A DNA stretch of 64,000 nt from Hymenobacter sp. HSC-4F20 (GCF_019599275.1 NZ_JAHZTD010000002.1:124001-188000); one strand, 5' to 3'; shown: positions 26,162 through 36,653, counted from the stretch's first letter. A program made the numbers and translations. Notes: generated by a model not told the origin, from the sequence alone.

Positions 26162-26191
26162 CAAAAGTACAGCCAGACAGCGCTGCGGCAA
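26162..26191 (-). promoter_or_regulatory. Canonical Bacteroidota promoter TTG-N19-TACTTTTG
   Basis: On the minus strand the -33 TTG is at 26191-26189, then 19 nt, then -7 TACTTTTG at 26169-26162. Both elements and the spacing fit the primary sigma consensus of Bacteroidota. It drives the beta-barrel gene, leader about 50 nt. Confidence 0.7.
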
Positions 26192-26284
26192 GAACAAGAA
26201 GCGGGCAGCGGCATTCCCATCCCGAACCGGTATCTTTAACCCGCCTCTCAGGGCCTTCCTTTTCCCACCCCACCCCGCCGCATT

Positions 26285-28063
26285 ATGGCCGATTCGCCGC
26301 GCCCTGCGCCTGTTTCGTTTTCTGAGTTTGATGCCGTTACTACCCAGCAATGGCAGGAGCGCATTGCCCGCGACCTGAAAGGCAAAGCGCCCGCCGACCT
26401 CGTCTGGCAGACCCCCGATGGCTTTCCAGTGCAGCCGTTCTACCACCAGGAGGCTCTGCACGAGCTAGGAGGCGCCCCCGTCCCCCAGGTTCGGTCCTCG
26501 CCTCACTGGCGCAATGTGCCCACGTATTCGGTGCCCGCCCTGGAACGAGGCCGGGCCACTATTGAACGGGCCGCCGACGGCTTGACCCGCGGTGCCGACG
26601 GGGCTCACTTCGTGCTGGCTCACGCCGAGGCCTTCGACCTGGAACTTCTACAGCAGCGCCTGCCTCTGTCTGACGCTTACGTGGGCTATACCGTGCGGAG
26701 CGGCATGGATGTTCTGATGCAGCGCCTCGCTCAACTACGGGTAGCGCCCCGGGGGTTTGTGGTTTCTGACCCCATCACCCGCCACGCCCCCGACCTGGCG
26801 GCCCAACAGGAAGATGTACGCCAAGCTATCCGCCTGAGTCGGGACTGGCCCGAGTTTCGGGCCTTAGGACTTGATGCGGCCTTTTATGGCAACCGCGGCG
26901 CTACCGCCACCCAGCAAATTGCCTTCACGCTGGCCACCGCCGCCGCTTACCTGAGCACCCTGCCCACCGCGGACCTGTCAGTGGACGAAGTGGCGGGCGC
27001 CTTTCACTTCCACGTAGCGGTAGGCCCCAACTACTTTTTTGAAATAGCAAAATTGCGCGCCCTGCGCCGGCTGTGGGCAACGCTGCTGCACGCCTACCAA
27101 CTGCCTGCTGAGTTAGGGCAGCGGCTTACCATTTTTGCCAGCACGGCCACCTGGAGCCAGACTACCCTGGATCCGCACACGAACCTGCTGCGTACCACCA
27201 CGGAGGCCATGAGTGCGGTACTTGGGGGGGCCGATGCTATCAGTGTAGGCGCGTTCGACTGCCTGTTTCATGCCCCCAACGAGTTTGCCGAGCGCCTGGC
27301 CCGCAACCTGCCCGTGCTGCTGCGCGAGGAAGCCTACCTTGATAGGGTGCAGGACCCCGCCGCCGGCTCCTACTACCTCGAAACCCTTACCGACCAGCTC
27401 AGCCGCGAGGCCTGGGCCTTGTTTCAAAAGCTGGAAGCCGCCGGCGGACTACCTGCGGCTACGGGCCTCGTGATGCAGGAGCTGCACGCCTCGGCGCAGG
27501 CCCAGTTCCGGCGCATTGCCAACGGTGAGCAGGTGGTAGTGGGCACCAACAAGTTCCAGAACCCCCACGAGAAGTTCGACTACAATCCCAAGCGCCTGCT
27601 GCGCAGCCGGGAGTTTGACAGCACCCGGGCCACCTACCCCACGGAGGTACTGCGGCTGGCTACGGCCCTGCACTTTGAGCGGCGGGAAAAGCGCAAGAAG
27701 CGGGCGGCTCTGGTCCTGCTGGGCGCCCACACCAACCAAATCATTCTGGAGTCTTTCCTGCAGACCCTGCCGGAAACAGAGCGCATAGAGCTGCGCGAAG
27801 CGCACCCGGAAGGCACCTTGTCAGTTCTGTTTTCCTCCGCCGAGGAGGCCACCCTGATGTACGCTACCCCCGAGCAGTTCGGCCGCCTTTCCCGGGCTAT
27901 CAGCCGCGTGCCCATCGACGAGCCCAATTTCATTCCTCCAGCCTTGCTCACCGCCGACCTGGCTACCATGCAGGAAGCGGTACACGTGTTCGGCTTCAAG
28001 GAATTTACCGTGCGGGGCTACAGCACGGAAGACGTGCTGGCGAGGCTTCAAGGCAAAAAGTAG
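26285..28063 (+). CDS. mutA: Methylmalonyl-CoA mutase small subunit
   Basis: The 592-residue non-catalytic partner of the cobalamin enzyme that interconverts methylmalonyl-CoA and succinyl-CoA. It begins FSEFDAVTTQQWQERIARDL, carries the mutase TIM-barrel region (GAFHFHVAVGPNYFFEIAKL near residues 235-260, and TWSQTTLDPHTNLLRTTTEA), and ends with a degenerate cobalamin-type domain lacking the DxHxxG cobalamin site. The large subunit follows on the same strand, separated by 109 bp with a hairpin. The length is a little short of typical (about 620). Both subunits are needed for the active heterodimer. Confidence 0.92.
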   Translation: MADSPRPAPVSFSEFDAVTTQQWQERIARDLKGKAPADLVWQTPDGFPVQPFYHQEALHELGGAPVPQVRSSPHWRNVPTYSVPALERGRATIERAADGLTRGADGAHFVLAHAEAFDLELLQQRLPLSDAYVGYTVRSGMDVLMQRLAQLRVAPRGFVVSDPITRHAPDLAAQQEDVRQAIRLSRDWPEFRALGLDAAFYGNRGATATQQIAFTLATAAAYLSTLPTADLSVDEVAGAFHFHVAVGPNYFFEIAKLRALRRLWATLLHAYQLPAELGQRLTIFASTATWSQTTLDPHTNLLRTTTEAMSAVLGGADAISVGAFDCLFHAPNEFAERLARNLPVLLREEAYLDRVQDPAAGSYYLETLTDQLSREAWALFQKLEAAGGLPAATGLVMQELHASAQAQFRRIANGEQVVVGTNKFQNPHEKFDYNPKRLLRSREFDSTRATYPTEVLRLATALHFERREKRKKRAALVLLGAHTNQIILESFLQTLPETERIELREAHPEGTLSVLFSSAEEATLMYATPEQFGRLSRAISRVPIDEPNFIPPALLTADLATMQEAVHVFGFKEFTVRGYSTEDVLARLQGKK

Positions 28064-28091
28064 ATTCAGAAGTAACCGCTCATAAATCAGC

Positions 28092-28138
28092 TGTCGTCCT
28101 GAGCATGTAGCTTGATGCCCCACATGCTCAGGATGACA
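28092..28138. repeat. Inverted repeat between the two mutase genes
   Basis: Arms 28092-28108 and 28122-28138 pair with one G-T mismatch. The arm core reads GTCCTGAGCATGT. The same TCCTGAGC start occurs in the repeat at 31832-31923. Confidence 0.8.
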
Positions 28139-28172
28139 AACGGCGTTCCTGACGCTATTCACCTCACCACCC

Positions 28173-30365
<2,193 letters not shown>

Positions 30366-30404
30366 TTAAGAAATAAATTTTTCTTATTCCATTATCATCT
30401 TCAG

Positions 30405-31352
30405 ATGAGCAAGCAAATAAAGATTGAGCTGTTTACTTTAGAGAAGATCAATACTAAGGTAAAATCTGCTAGCAGAATATGCTTTGAACAAGGCTGCAAT
30501 AACCATGCAATCAATTCTCACATCCTACAGAAGAATGGCATATTAAGTACCATTACAACTAATGGGCATTTGTATACACTCAAAGCTAATATAGTAGAAG
30601 CAAAAGCTAAATTCACTAAGACTGGACTCAACAACGTTTTTACATTTAAGGGGTTTTGCAATAAGCATGATACATTATTATTCGATTCCATTGAAAAGAA
30701 CGAACTAGATATAAGCCAGTATAAAACAAAAGTATTACTGAGCTATAGAGCTGTACTTAATGAACTAAGAAAGAAACAAATAAACATTGATCATTATAAC
30801 GGGATAAAGGATTCTTCTACCCTGAAGGAATTAGCGAGAAGAATGCCCTTGGACATTCTTATAAACAATGAAACGTTAGCAGAAGCCGACTTACAAAGAT
30901 TATCTAACCTAATCAGGGAAGATATTGATCATGGCACTGAGAGCTTCCACTTCGCTACTTATTCCATCCCTAAAGTTGAAGTATGCACTTCAGCTACTTT
31001 CAATACTGAACTAAGAAATGAAATGATTTTGAAACGATTATCTGGCCGCTGGAACGAGCCTGTTAATAGCTTAATATTCAACGTTATTCCTCATGGAGAC
31101 AAAACCGTTGTTATACTAGGATGTCATAAGCCTATATTAGATAAATGTTTATACTTCTTCTTAGAGCTTGCTAAAGACCCATTAAAATTCATAAGTGATA
31201 CTTTTATAAAAAATATAGAAACTTGGGTATGCTCACCCGAATTTTACTTTAAGCAAATAAGACCGAGGGAAAAAGGAATAGTAGATGAGTTTAGCCTATA
31301 CCCACAACAGAGAGACTACACTTATCCAACCAGGATATACCTATTTAAATAA
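30405..31352 (+). CDS. AT-rich hypothetical protein with Cys/His zinc-binding-like motif
   Basis: A 315-residue protein that I do not recognise as a named family. Its base use is far more AT-rich than all other genes here, with many AAA, ATA and TTA codons, so it was probably acquired horizontally. Visible: CFEQGCNNHAINSHILQ (residues 23-39), with C-x4-C-x2-H-x4-SH, and later GFCNKHD near residue 85. The spacing recalls a treble-clef zinc or HNH-like fold, but the catalytic set cannot be proven. The rest is mixed helix (ELRKKQINIDHYNGIKD) and strands. No signal peptide. It lies alone between the mutase operon and an ordinary gene, 39 bp after mutB. Confidence 0.7.
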   Translation: MSKQIKIELFTLEKINTKVKSASRICFEQGCNNHAINSHILQKNGILSTITTNGHLYTLKANIVEAKAKFTKTGLNNVFTFKGFCNKHDTLLFDSIEKNELDISQYKTKVLLSYRAVLNELRKKQINIDHYNGIKDSSTLKELARRMPLDILINNETLAEADLQRLSNLIREDIDHGTESFHFATYSIPKVEVCTSATFNTELRNEMILKRLSGRWNEPVNSLIFNVIPHGDKTVVILGCHKPILDKCLYFFLELAKDPLKFISDTFIKNIETWVCSPEFYFKQIRPREKGIVDEFSLYPQQRDYTYPTRIYLFK

Positions 31353-31374
31353 TACAATATGTTTTGACAACATC

Positions 31375-31815
31375 ATGCGCATTGACGAAATAGACCAAGA
31401 GGACGCTGACATTGATTACTTCGCTACCGATGCGGCCGGGCATATCGTGCACGTAGCTTCCGGCGGCGGAATACTGCCCGAATCGGTGGCGGCTTCCCAG
31501 GAGGTGCTGCTGGAGCTGCACCAGTATTTCCTGACGCTGCCGGAAACCGATTCGGCGGTGGCGGCGGGCGTAGCCGAGGGCACGGATGAGGGTAGCTACC
31601 AGGGCTTCGCACGCTACGCCCGGCGCGGCCTGTTCTCCTTCGCCAAAACCCGCCTGCACGAGCGCGCTGATACCCGCTACTACGTAGTGGCCCGGCCCCT
31701 GCAACCCCTCACGGTAAACCAGTTGCCCAAGTACATTGCTACCCTGCTGCGCCGCACCCAACTGCCCGGCCCGGTGGCGGAGCAAGCTACCCTCGATGTA
31801 GCAACGATTTTATAG
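31375..31815 (+). CDS. Hypothetical protein
   Basis: A 146-residue protein of normal GC content, unlike the gene just before it. I choose the ATG at 31375 since the longer frame overlaps the AT-rich gene by 67 bp with no support. Content: acidic start (MRIDEIDQEDADIDYFATDA), then GHIVHVASGGGILPE, a helical middle (QEVLLELHQYFLTLPETDS), RYARRGLFSFAKTRLHERAD and RYYVVARPLQPLTVNQLP. It reads like a small intracellular alpha/beta protein. No family is recognised. The next 309 bases hold an inverted repeat and a terminator. Confidence 0.6.
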   Translation: MRIDEIDQEDADIDYFATDAAGHIVHVASGGGILPESVAASQEVLLELHQYFLTLPETDSAVAAGVAEGTDEGSYQGFARYARRGLFSFAKTRLHERADTRYYVVARPLQPLTVNQLPKYIATLLRRTQLPGPVAEQATLDVATIL

Positions 31816-31831
31816 TGCACCTCCTGGAAAG

Positions 31832-31923
31832 TGTCATCCTGAGCCCTAGCGAAGGACCTCTACAGAAGGTAACTACTACCCTAACGAAGCGGTAGAGGTC
31901 CTTCGCTAGGGCTCAGGATGACA
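31832..31923. repeat. Inverted repeat with perfect 32-bp arms
   Basis: Arms 31832-31863 and 31892-31923 are identical in inverted form; arm begins TGTCATCCTGAGCCCTAGCG. Loop 28 nt. It forms part of an intergenic repeat family (see 28092-28138). Confidence 0.9.
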
Positions 31924-31946
31924 GATACTTTTTGGCTTCCTGAACA

Positions 31947-31995
31947 GCCCAAAATCAAACCGGCCCGCCTCTAGCGGGCCGGTTTGATTTTGGGC
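31947..31995. terminator. 22-bp perfect hairpin terminator
   Basis: Arms 31947-31968 and 31974-31995 pair perfectly, with loop CTCTA. GC core flanked by A/T-rich runs. It closes the transcript of the hypothetical gene; the Gfo/Idh gene starts 130 bp on. Confidence 0.8.
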
Positions 31996-32124
31996 GGGGT
32001 AATTACTTGATTTTGCTACCTTAAGCGTCTTATCCTAAGCGACCTAGGCCGCAGTACTGGGGCTACCCTGCCCGGGCGTCCGTGGGTCGTTGTATTCGTG
32101 CTTCCTTGTCCTACCCCCTTTCTC

Positions 32125-33567
32125 ATGAGCCAACTTCCTTCCCTTCCTTCCCGCCGCGAGTTTATGAAGCAGAGCGCCGCCGCTGCGGCCACCTTCATGA
32201 TTGTGCCGCGCTTTGTGCTGGGTGGCAAAGGCTACACCGCCCCCAGCGACCAGCTCCTGATTGCCGGCGTGGGGGTAGGCGGCAAAGGGGAAAGCGACCT
32301 GGCGTCGTTTGTTAAATCGGGCAAGGCCCGGATAGCCTACCTCTGCGACGTGGACGACCGGCGGGCTGCCCGCGCCGTGCAGGCCTACCCCCAGGCTAAG
32401 TACTATAAAGACTGGCGGCAGATGCTGGAAAAGGAAAGCAAGAACTTCGATGCCGTATCGGTGGCCACGCCCGACCACAACCACGCCGCCGTAACGCTGG
32501 CCGCCATGCAGCTGGGCAAGCACGTGTACGTGCAGAAACCCCTCACCCACGACCTCTACGAAGCCCGCGCCCTTACGGAAGCCGCTAAGCGCCACAAGGT
32601 GGTTACGCAGATGGGCAACCAGGGCGCCTCCGGCGACGGCGTACGCCAGCTCCAGGAGTGGTACGACGCCAACGAAATAGGCAAGGTGCACACCGTGTAC
32701 TGCTGGACCGACCGCCCCGTGTGGCCCCAGGGCATTGCCTGGCCCACCACGGCCGGCAGCGTGCCCAAGGAGCTGGATTGGGACCTGTGGCTGGGCACGG
32801 CTCCTTACCGGCCCTATGTCGATAAACTGGTGCCCTTTAACTGGCGCGGGTGGTGGGAATACGGCACCGGCGCCCTCGGCGACATGGGCTGCCACCTGCT
32901 GGAAGCGCCCTTCCGGGTGCTGGGCCTGCAGTACGCCAGCTCCGTGCAGGCCAGCGTGGGCAGCGTGTACGTGGATGAGTTCAAGCGCGGCTACTTCCCC
33001 GAGAGCTGCCCGCCCTCCAGCCACGTTATCCTGAAGTTTCCGAAAACCGATAAAACCAAGCACGAGGTAACGGTGCACTGGATGGACGGCGGCATTCAGC
33101 CCGAGCGCCCCGAGGAACTGGGCCCCAACGAGCTGTTCGGCGACGGGGGCAACGGTATTCTGTTCGTGGGAACGAAGGGCAAGATGATGGCCAGCACCTA
33201 CGCCGCCGACCCACGCCTGCTGCCTACCTCCCGCAATCAGGAGGTAAAGGTGAAACAGACCCAGGCCCGCGTGCCGGGCGGCGCCGAAGGCCACTACGCC
33301 CAATGGGTAGAGGCCTGCCTGGCTGGCCACGGCAACCACTACGTCAGTGCCCCCTTCGAAACGGCTGGCCCGCTGACCGAGGCCCTGCTGATGGCCAACC
33401 TTGCCATTCGGGGCTACGATTTGCAGCGGCCCAAAACCACTGGCTCCGGCGTCGACTATCCCGGCCGGGGTGTTGAGCTGGTCTGGGACCCGAAGCAGCT
33501 ACGCGTTACCAACTTCGACGAGGTAAACCAGTTTGTGAAGCGCACCTACCGCCCGGGCTGGCAGTAG
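32125..33567 (+). CDS. Gfo/Idh/MocA family oxidoreductase (Tat-exported)
   Basis: A 480-residue NAD(P)-dependent dehydrogenase of the glucose-fructose oxidoreductase type. The start at 32125 (MSQLPSLPSRREFMKQ) gives a twin-arginine signal SRREFMKQSAAAAATF. A Rossmann fold follows (LLIAGVGVGGKGESDLASF), then VATPDHNHAAVTLAAMQLGK and HVYVQKPLTHDLYEA with the EKP-like motif written QKP, and the C-terminal barrel (GALGDMGCHLLEAPF). The Lys of this motif is present. It is the type common in Bacteroidota and Planctomycetota for sugar or uronate oxidation; the substrate is not known. Its stop lies 4 bp from a perfect palindrome shared with the convergent VOC gene. Confidence 0.9.
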   Translation: MSQLPSLPSRREFMKQSAAAAATFMIVPRFVLGGKGYTAPSDQLLIAGVGVGGKGESDLASFVKSGKARIAYLCDVDDRRAARAVQAYPQAKYYKDWRQMLEKESKNFDAVSVATPDHNHAAVTLAAMQLGKHVYVQKPLTHDLYEARALTEAAKRHKVVTQMGNQGASGDGVRQLQEWYDANEIGKVHTVYCWTDRPVWPQGIAWPTTAGSVPKELDWDLWLGTAPYRPYVDKLVPFNWRGWWEYGTGALGDMGCHLLEAPFRVLGLQYASSVQASVGSVYVDEFKRGYFPESCPPSSHVILKFPKTDKTKHEVTVHWMDGGIQPERPEELGPNELFGDGGNGILFVGTKGKMMASTYAADPRLLPTSRNQEVKVKQTQARVPGGAEGHYAQWVEACLAGHGNHYVSAPFETAGPLTEALLMANLAIRGYDLQRPKTTGSGVDYPGRGVELVWDPKQLRVTNFDEVNQFVKRTYRPGWQ

Positions 33568-33570
33568 TAC

Positions 33571-33628
33571 CAACGACGACCGGTTCTAACCAGCCGCTGC
33601 GGCAGTTGGTTAGAACCGGTCGTCGTTG
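33571..33628. terminator. 22-bp perfect inverted repeat between Gfo/Idh and VOC genes
   Basis: Arms 33571-33592 and 33607-33628 are perfectly complementary. The right arm holds the last five codons and stop of the VOC gene (33610). The left arm, 4 bp after the Gfo/Idh stop, is an inverted copy. There is no U tail, so standard termination is unsure. Confidence 0.8.
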
Positions 33629-34068
33629 ACTTCTATCCAAAAGTTGTCGGGGTCCTGCAGGTACACTTGCTTCACGCCATCAGGGCGGGCGGTGGTTTGC
33701 TTGGCCTCTCCGGTCCAGCTGCTGTAGCGCGTCGCCGACTGATCTAGGCGGGCCATGAACTTCCCGAGGTCTTTCACCCGAAAGGCCAGGTGCGTGTCTT
33801 TGGCGTGGTCTTCTACCCGGGCAGCGCCCTGAATAAGGTGTAGCTGGCTGTGCGGCCCCATCCGAAACCACGCGTGCCGCCCATCGTGGAAAGGCTCCGG
33901 GATTGGCTTTAGCCCCAGCACATTCTGGTAGAATGCGGTGCTTTTCTGCAGGTCATACACGTACAGCGCTACGTGGTTTACAGCCGGGCGTACCTGGGCT
34001 GCTACCTTGCCAGCGCCCATCAGGGCCAGTGCCAAGGCTGTGGTACCAAGAATCCTGTTGCGGGTCAT
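33610..34068 (-). CDS. VOC family protein (glyoxalase/dioxygenase fold), exported
   Basis: A 152-residue vicinal-oxygen-chelate protein with a signal peptide (MTRNRILGTTALALALMGAG, ending VAAQ). Mature part VRPAVNHVALYVYDLQKST and FYQNVLGLKPIPEPFHDGRH carry the first betaalphabetabetabeta unit with a metal-type His (NHVALYV); the second unit has THLAFRVKDLGKFMARLD and VYLQDPDNFWIEVNDD, the Glu being the usual last metal ligand. The metal set H, H, E looks complete. Substrate unknown; periplasmic VOC proteins of this kind are common in Bacteroidota. Start chosen at ATG 34068 over a longer frame because of the signal peptide. Confidence 0.8.
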   Translation of the reverse strand: MTRNRILGTTALALALMGAGKVAAQVRPAVNHVALYVYDLQKSTAFYQNVLGLKPIPEPFHDGRHAWFRMGPHSQLHLIQGAARVEDHAKDTHLAFRVKDLGKFMARLDQSATRYSSWTGEAKQTTARPDGVKQVYLQDPDNFWIEVNDDRF

Positions 34069-34186
34069 TGAAATCGTCACGGTGATTGACACAGTATAAG
34101 GTCGGCAGAATTGTTGCCCCGCCGGATAAGTACGCTATTTCTCGGCAATTCCAGTAGCATAAGCTACTTCCCAGCGCGCTCAGCGC

Positions 34187-34600
34187 TTAGCGCTGCTGTT
34201 GCAGCCACTTCACGGCTTCGGCTTCGGTTTCGCAGAACTGGTAGGTTAACCGTTTTTTATGTGATTCGGCTGTAACTGACTTGGAGGCCAGACGGGCAAA
34301 TACATCCAGGGGCAGGAGTACGGCAGCGTAGCGGTACGGGCCTTCGCCTACGGCGCGCGGCAGCCATTCTTCCAGCACCCAGGTGCGCTCGGCTTCCGTG
34401 AAGGCCGTCAGGTCCCGTTGGTCGGCCAGTAGCTTGCTCCACTGGCGCAGCCGGAAGAGGCGGTCGAGCTGGCTGAGCACGGCCCGAAAGTCCTCGGGCT
34501 TCCGGATTCCCTTGTGCCACTTTACTACGGCAAACCCTTCGGGGCTCTCACAAATGCGGGCCGCGGCATTTTCAAAGTAAACAGGCGAGGCCAACGACAT
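34187..34600 (-). CDS. Hypothetical STAS/SpoIIAA-like protein
   Basis: A 137-residue protein starting MSLASPVYFENAAARICE. The start at 34600 has a GGAGG-like sequence just upstream. The order (VVKWHKGIRKPEDFRAVLSQ, QWSKLLADQRDLTAFTEAER, TWVLEEWLPRAVGEGPYRYA and LTYQFCETEAEAVKWLQ) recalls the small alpha/beta SpoIIAA-like domain that Bacteroidota use widely. The C-terminal helix EAEAVKWLQQ is typical. Function cannot be named. It is alone, between the VOC gene and the 99-residue gene. Confidence 0.6.
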   Translation of the reverse strand: MSLASPVYFENAAARICESPEGFAVVKWHKGIRKPEDFRAVLSQLDRLFRLRQWSKLLADQRDLTAFTEAERTWVLEEWLPRAVGEGPYRYAAVLLPLDVFARLASKSVTAESHKKRLTYQFCETEAEAVKWLQQQR

Positions 34601-34795
34601 ACGGAGGAGGGCAAGGGGTAGGGAGCCAATCAAATATAGGCGGAAGAACACAAGGTACCGAGCAAGCGAAGACCCTGGCAGCCTGGGCACGGAGCACGCC
34701 CTGGTGCCCGGCGATGCACCGTACCGCGGCTCTTGGCGGTAAAATCGGCGCGCAGGCTTGGGCTTGCGTATAGGGGTAGGAAAACCCCAGCACCT

Positions 34796-35095
34796 ATGGA
34801 ACCAGATACTTTTTCAACCGGGCCGGCGGGCGTGTACGCACAGATTGAGCACAAGGGCCAACACCTCACGGTGGTGAAGCTGCAGGAAGCCTACGCCGAC
34901 GACCCTGCTACCCTGCTCCACCAACTCACGGCCGCGCTGGGCCTCTCCCCGGCCGCGCTGCTGCTGGTGCTACCCTCCGAGGGAAAGCCGCTGCTGGGCC
35001 AGGGTCCAGCCGAAGACCTGTACAACGATTTTCTATCAACCAATACGGCCGCCGTGGTAGAGCAGACCTGGAAGCCCCTGGAAAAGCACGGGTAG
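34796..35095 (+). CDS. Small hypothetical protein
   Basis: A 99-residue protein (MEPDTFSTGPAGVYAQIEHK) with an acidic pI look and helical content (DDPATLLHQLTAALGLSPAA). ATG at 34796 chosen over an upstream in-frame start (34733) because the region before it is not protein-like. No family known. The gene ends at a large inverted repeat (35123-35220). Confidence 0.5.
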   Translation: MEPDTFSTGPAGVYAQIEHKGQHLTVVKLQEAYADDPATLLHQLTAALGLSPAALLLVLPSEGKPLLGQGPAEDLYNDFLSTNTAAVVEQTWKPLEKHG

Positions 35096-35122
35096 GTAGT
35101 GGTACTGGTTGGGCTCAACCAG

Positions 35123-35220
35123 AACGTTATGTCGAGCCTGTCGAGACATCTCGCTTGCTGACGTTTTAATGCTAATCCAACGATTCAAGCGAGATGTCTC
35201 GGCAAGCTCGACATGACGTT
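35123..35220. repeat. Large imperfect inverted repeat
   Basis: Arms of 34 nt at 35123-35156 and 35187-35220 with 3 mismatches, all pairable as G-U in RNA. The arm contains ATGTCGAGC and GAGACATCTCGCTT. Distinct from the 31832 type; probably another family of intergenic repeat. Confidence 0.85.
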
Positions 35221-35263
35221 CACTTACTCCATATCTTCTACTTCCTACCCTCTTCATACACGC

Positions 35264-35300
35264 AAAAGCCTCCGGTCGCGCTGTGCGGCCGGAGGCTTTT
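35264..35300. terminator. Hairpin terminator, both strands
   Basis: AAAAGCCTCCGG (35264-35275) pairs with CCGGAGGCTTTT (35289-35300). It lies just after the C-terminus of the SDR gene at 35318 (minus strand). Confidence 0.85.
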
Positions 35301-35317
35301 CCTTCTTGGTCCAAAAA

Positions 35318-36337
35318 CTACTCCTGGTTGCTGGCGGTGTTGTTGCGGCCGGAGAGCACGGCGACTAACACGCCGCCGGCCAGGGCCGCGAAGGCTCCCG
35401 CCATAACGGGGTGCAGGCTGGCGCGGGTGTACAGGCTCTTTTTCATGACGTAGCCCGGATGGTCGCCGTGGACTTTACCGTCGCGAACTTCAGGGCGGTG
35501 CAGGGAGCCGGCGGGGTGGCGCGGGGCCTCGTCGCGGGTTTGCAGCTTCATGTTTACTTTCTCGTTCATGAAGTCCATGGCCCGGGGGAAGTGCTTGTTC
35601 ATCGAGCTGAACATCTTGCCGCCGCCGCCAATGTACACGTCGCGCTCCGGGTGCTGGGCAGCGTGAATAATGGCGTGGGCTACTTCCTCGGGCTCGTACA
35701 CGGGTGGGGGCAGTTGGGGCTCCCGGTCCATGTAGTTGCGGGCGTGCTGGGGGAAGGGCGTGTTGATGGCGGCCGGCTTAATCAGCGTTACCGACACAGG
35801 CGCGCCTTCTTCTTCCAGCTCAATGCGCAGGGCATCGGTGAAGCCCTTGATGGCGTGCTTGCTAGCCGAGTACATGCCTTGGAGCGGAAAGGCAATATCT
35901 GAAGCCACGCTCCCCAGGTTGATAAGTGCGCCCCCGCGCTGCTTTAACAGCTTTATAGCTTCCAGTGAGCCGTTCACCACCCCCCAGTAGTTGGTGTCGA
36001 ACATGCGGCGGCTGTCCTCGTCGCTTACTTCTTCCAGTCGGCCCCAAATGGAAGCCGCGGCGTTGTTGATCCAGGTATCGAAGCCGCCGAACCGCTCCTG
36101 GGCCGTAGCGGCAATGCGCTGCACGTCGGGGATACGGGCTACGTCGGCTACCACGGTAGCTACCCGGCCGCCCCGCTGGGTTAAGTCGGCAGCTACGCGG
36201 CGCAGGTCTTCCTCGCTGCGGGCGGCCAGTACTAGCCGGGCCCCGGCCTCGGCAGCCATGCGGGCCGTCGCCAGTCCAATACCGCTGGTAGCGCCGGTGA
36301 TTACCAGCGTTTGTTGTTTCAAGGGTTTGAGTTTCAT
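35318..36337 (-). CDS. SDR family oxidoreductase with C-terminal membrane tail
   Basis: A 339-residue short-chain dehydrogenase. N-terminal Rossmann motif TGATSGIG (residues 14-21); NNAAASIWG; the active site YSASKHAIKGF (about 156-160); then a long C-terminal extension (about residues 245-339) ending in a hydrophobic stretch VMAGAFAALAGGVLVAVLSG with a basic-polar tail. This looks like membrane anchoring, as in the sterol or ceramide-reducing SDR group. The catalytic Tyr and Lys are present. The substrate is not known. A terminator follows the gene. Confidence 0.85.
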   Translation of the reverse strand: MKLKPLKQQTLVITGATSGIGLATARMAAEAGARLVLAARSEEDLRRVAADLTQRGGRVATVVADVARIPDVQRIAATAQERFGGFDTWINNAAASIWGRLEEVSDEDSRRMFDTNYWGVVNGSLEAIKLLKQRGGALINLGSVASDIAFPLQGMYSASKHAIKGFTDALRIELEEEGAPVSVTLIKPAAINTPFPQHARNYMDREPQLPPPVYEPEEVAHAIIHAAQHPERDVYIGGGGKMFSSMNKHFPRAMDFMNEKVNMKLQTRDEAPRHPAGSLHRPEVRDGKVHGDHPGYVMKKSLYTRASLHPVMAGAFAALAGGVLVAVLSGRNNTASNQE

Positions 36338-36653
36338 AGAAGTGCAGGATTAGATGCTCAGGTCATCTTCCCATACGCGCATGGCTTACCCACGGCCACC
36401 AGAGGCCCAAATTATGCCGTTCTGCAGCCATTTCCGTACTACCCCGGATGCTAGGGCCGCCGCTCCAAAGCGAGAGAAATTCCAGAACGATGGGCGCTAT
36501 CCAACCCCACACCAGTACTGCCGGCAACCCAGTTCGCTCTGAGCTACCCCGCCCGATGGGAGGAACTCCCCACTGCCTGGGGCAGCTTTTTTGCGCCGGG
36601 TTCCGGAGCCGCCCTACCCTGACCAGGCTGCTGGGGCGGCTCTGGCGGCGCCA
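36338..36653. other. Intergenic stretch with hairpins
   Basis: No gene is seen. Two hairpins: a 5-bp stem with six T after it (36573-36591, plus strand) and a 9-bp stem GAGCCGCCC (36606-36614) with GGGCGGCTC (36634-36642), lying just after the ankyrin gene stop on the minus strand and possibly ending its transcript. Confidence 0.45.
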
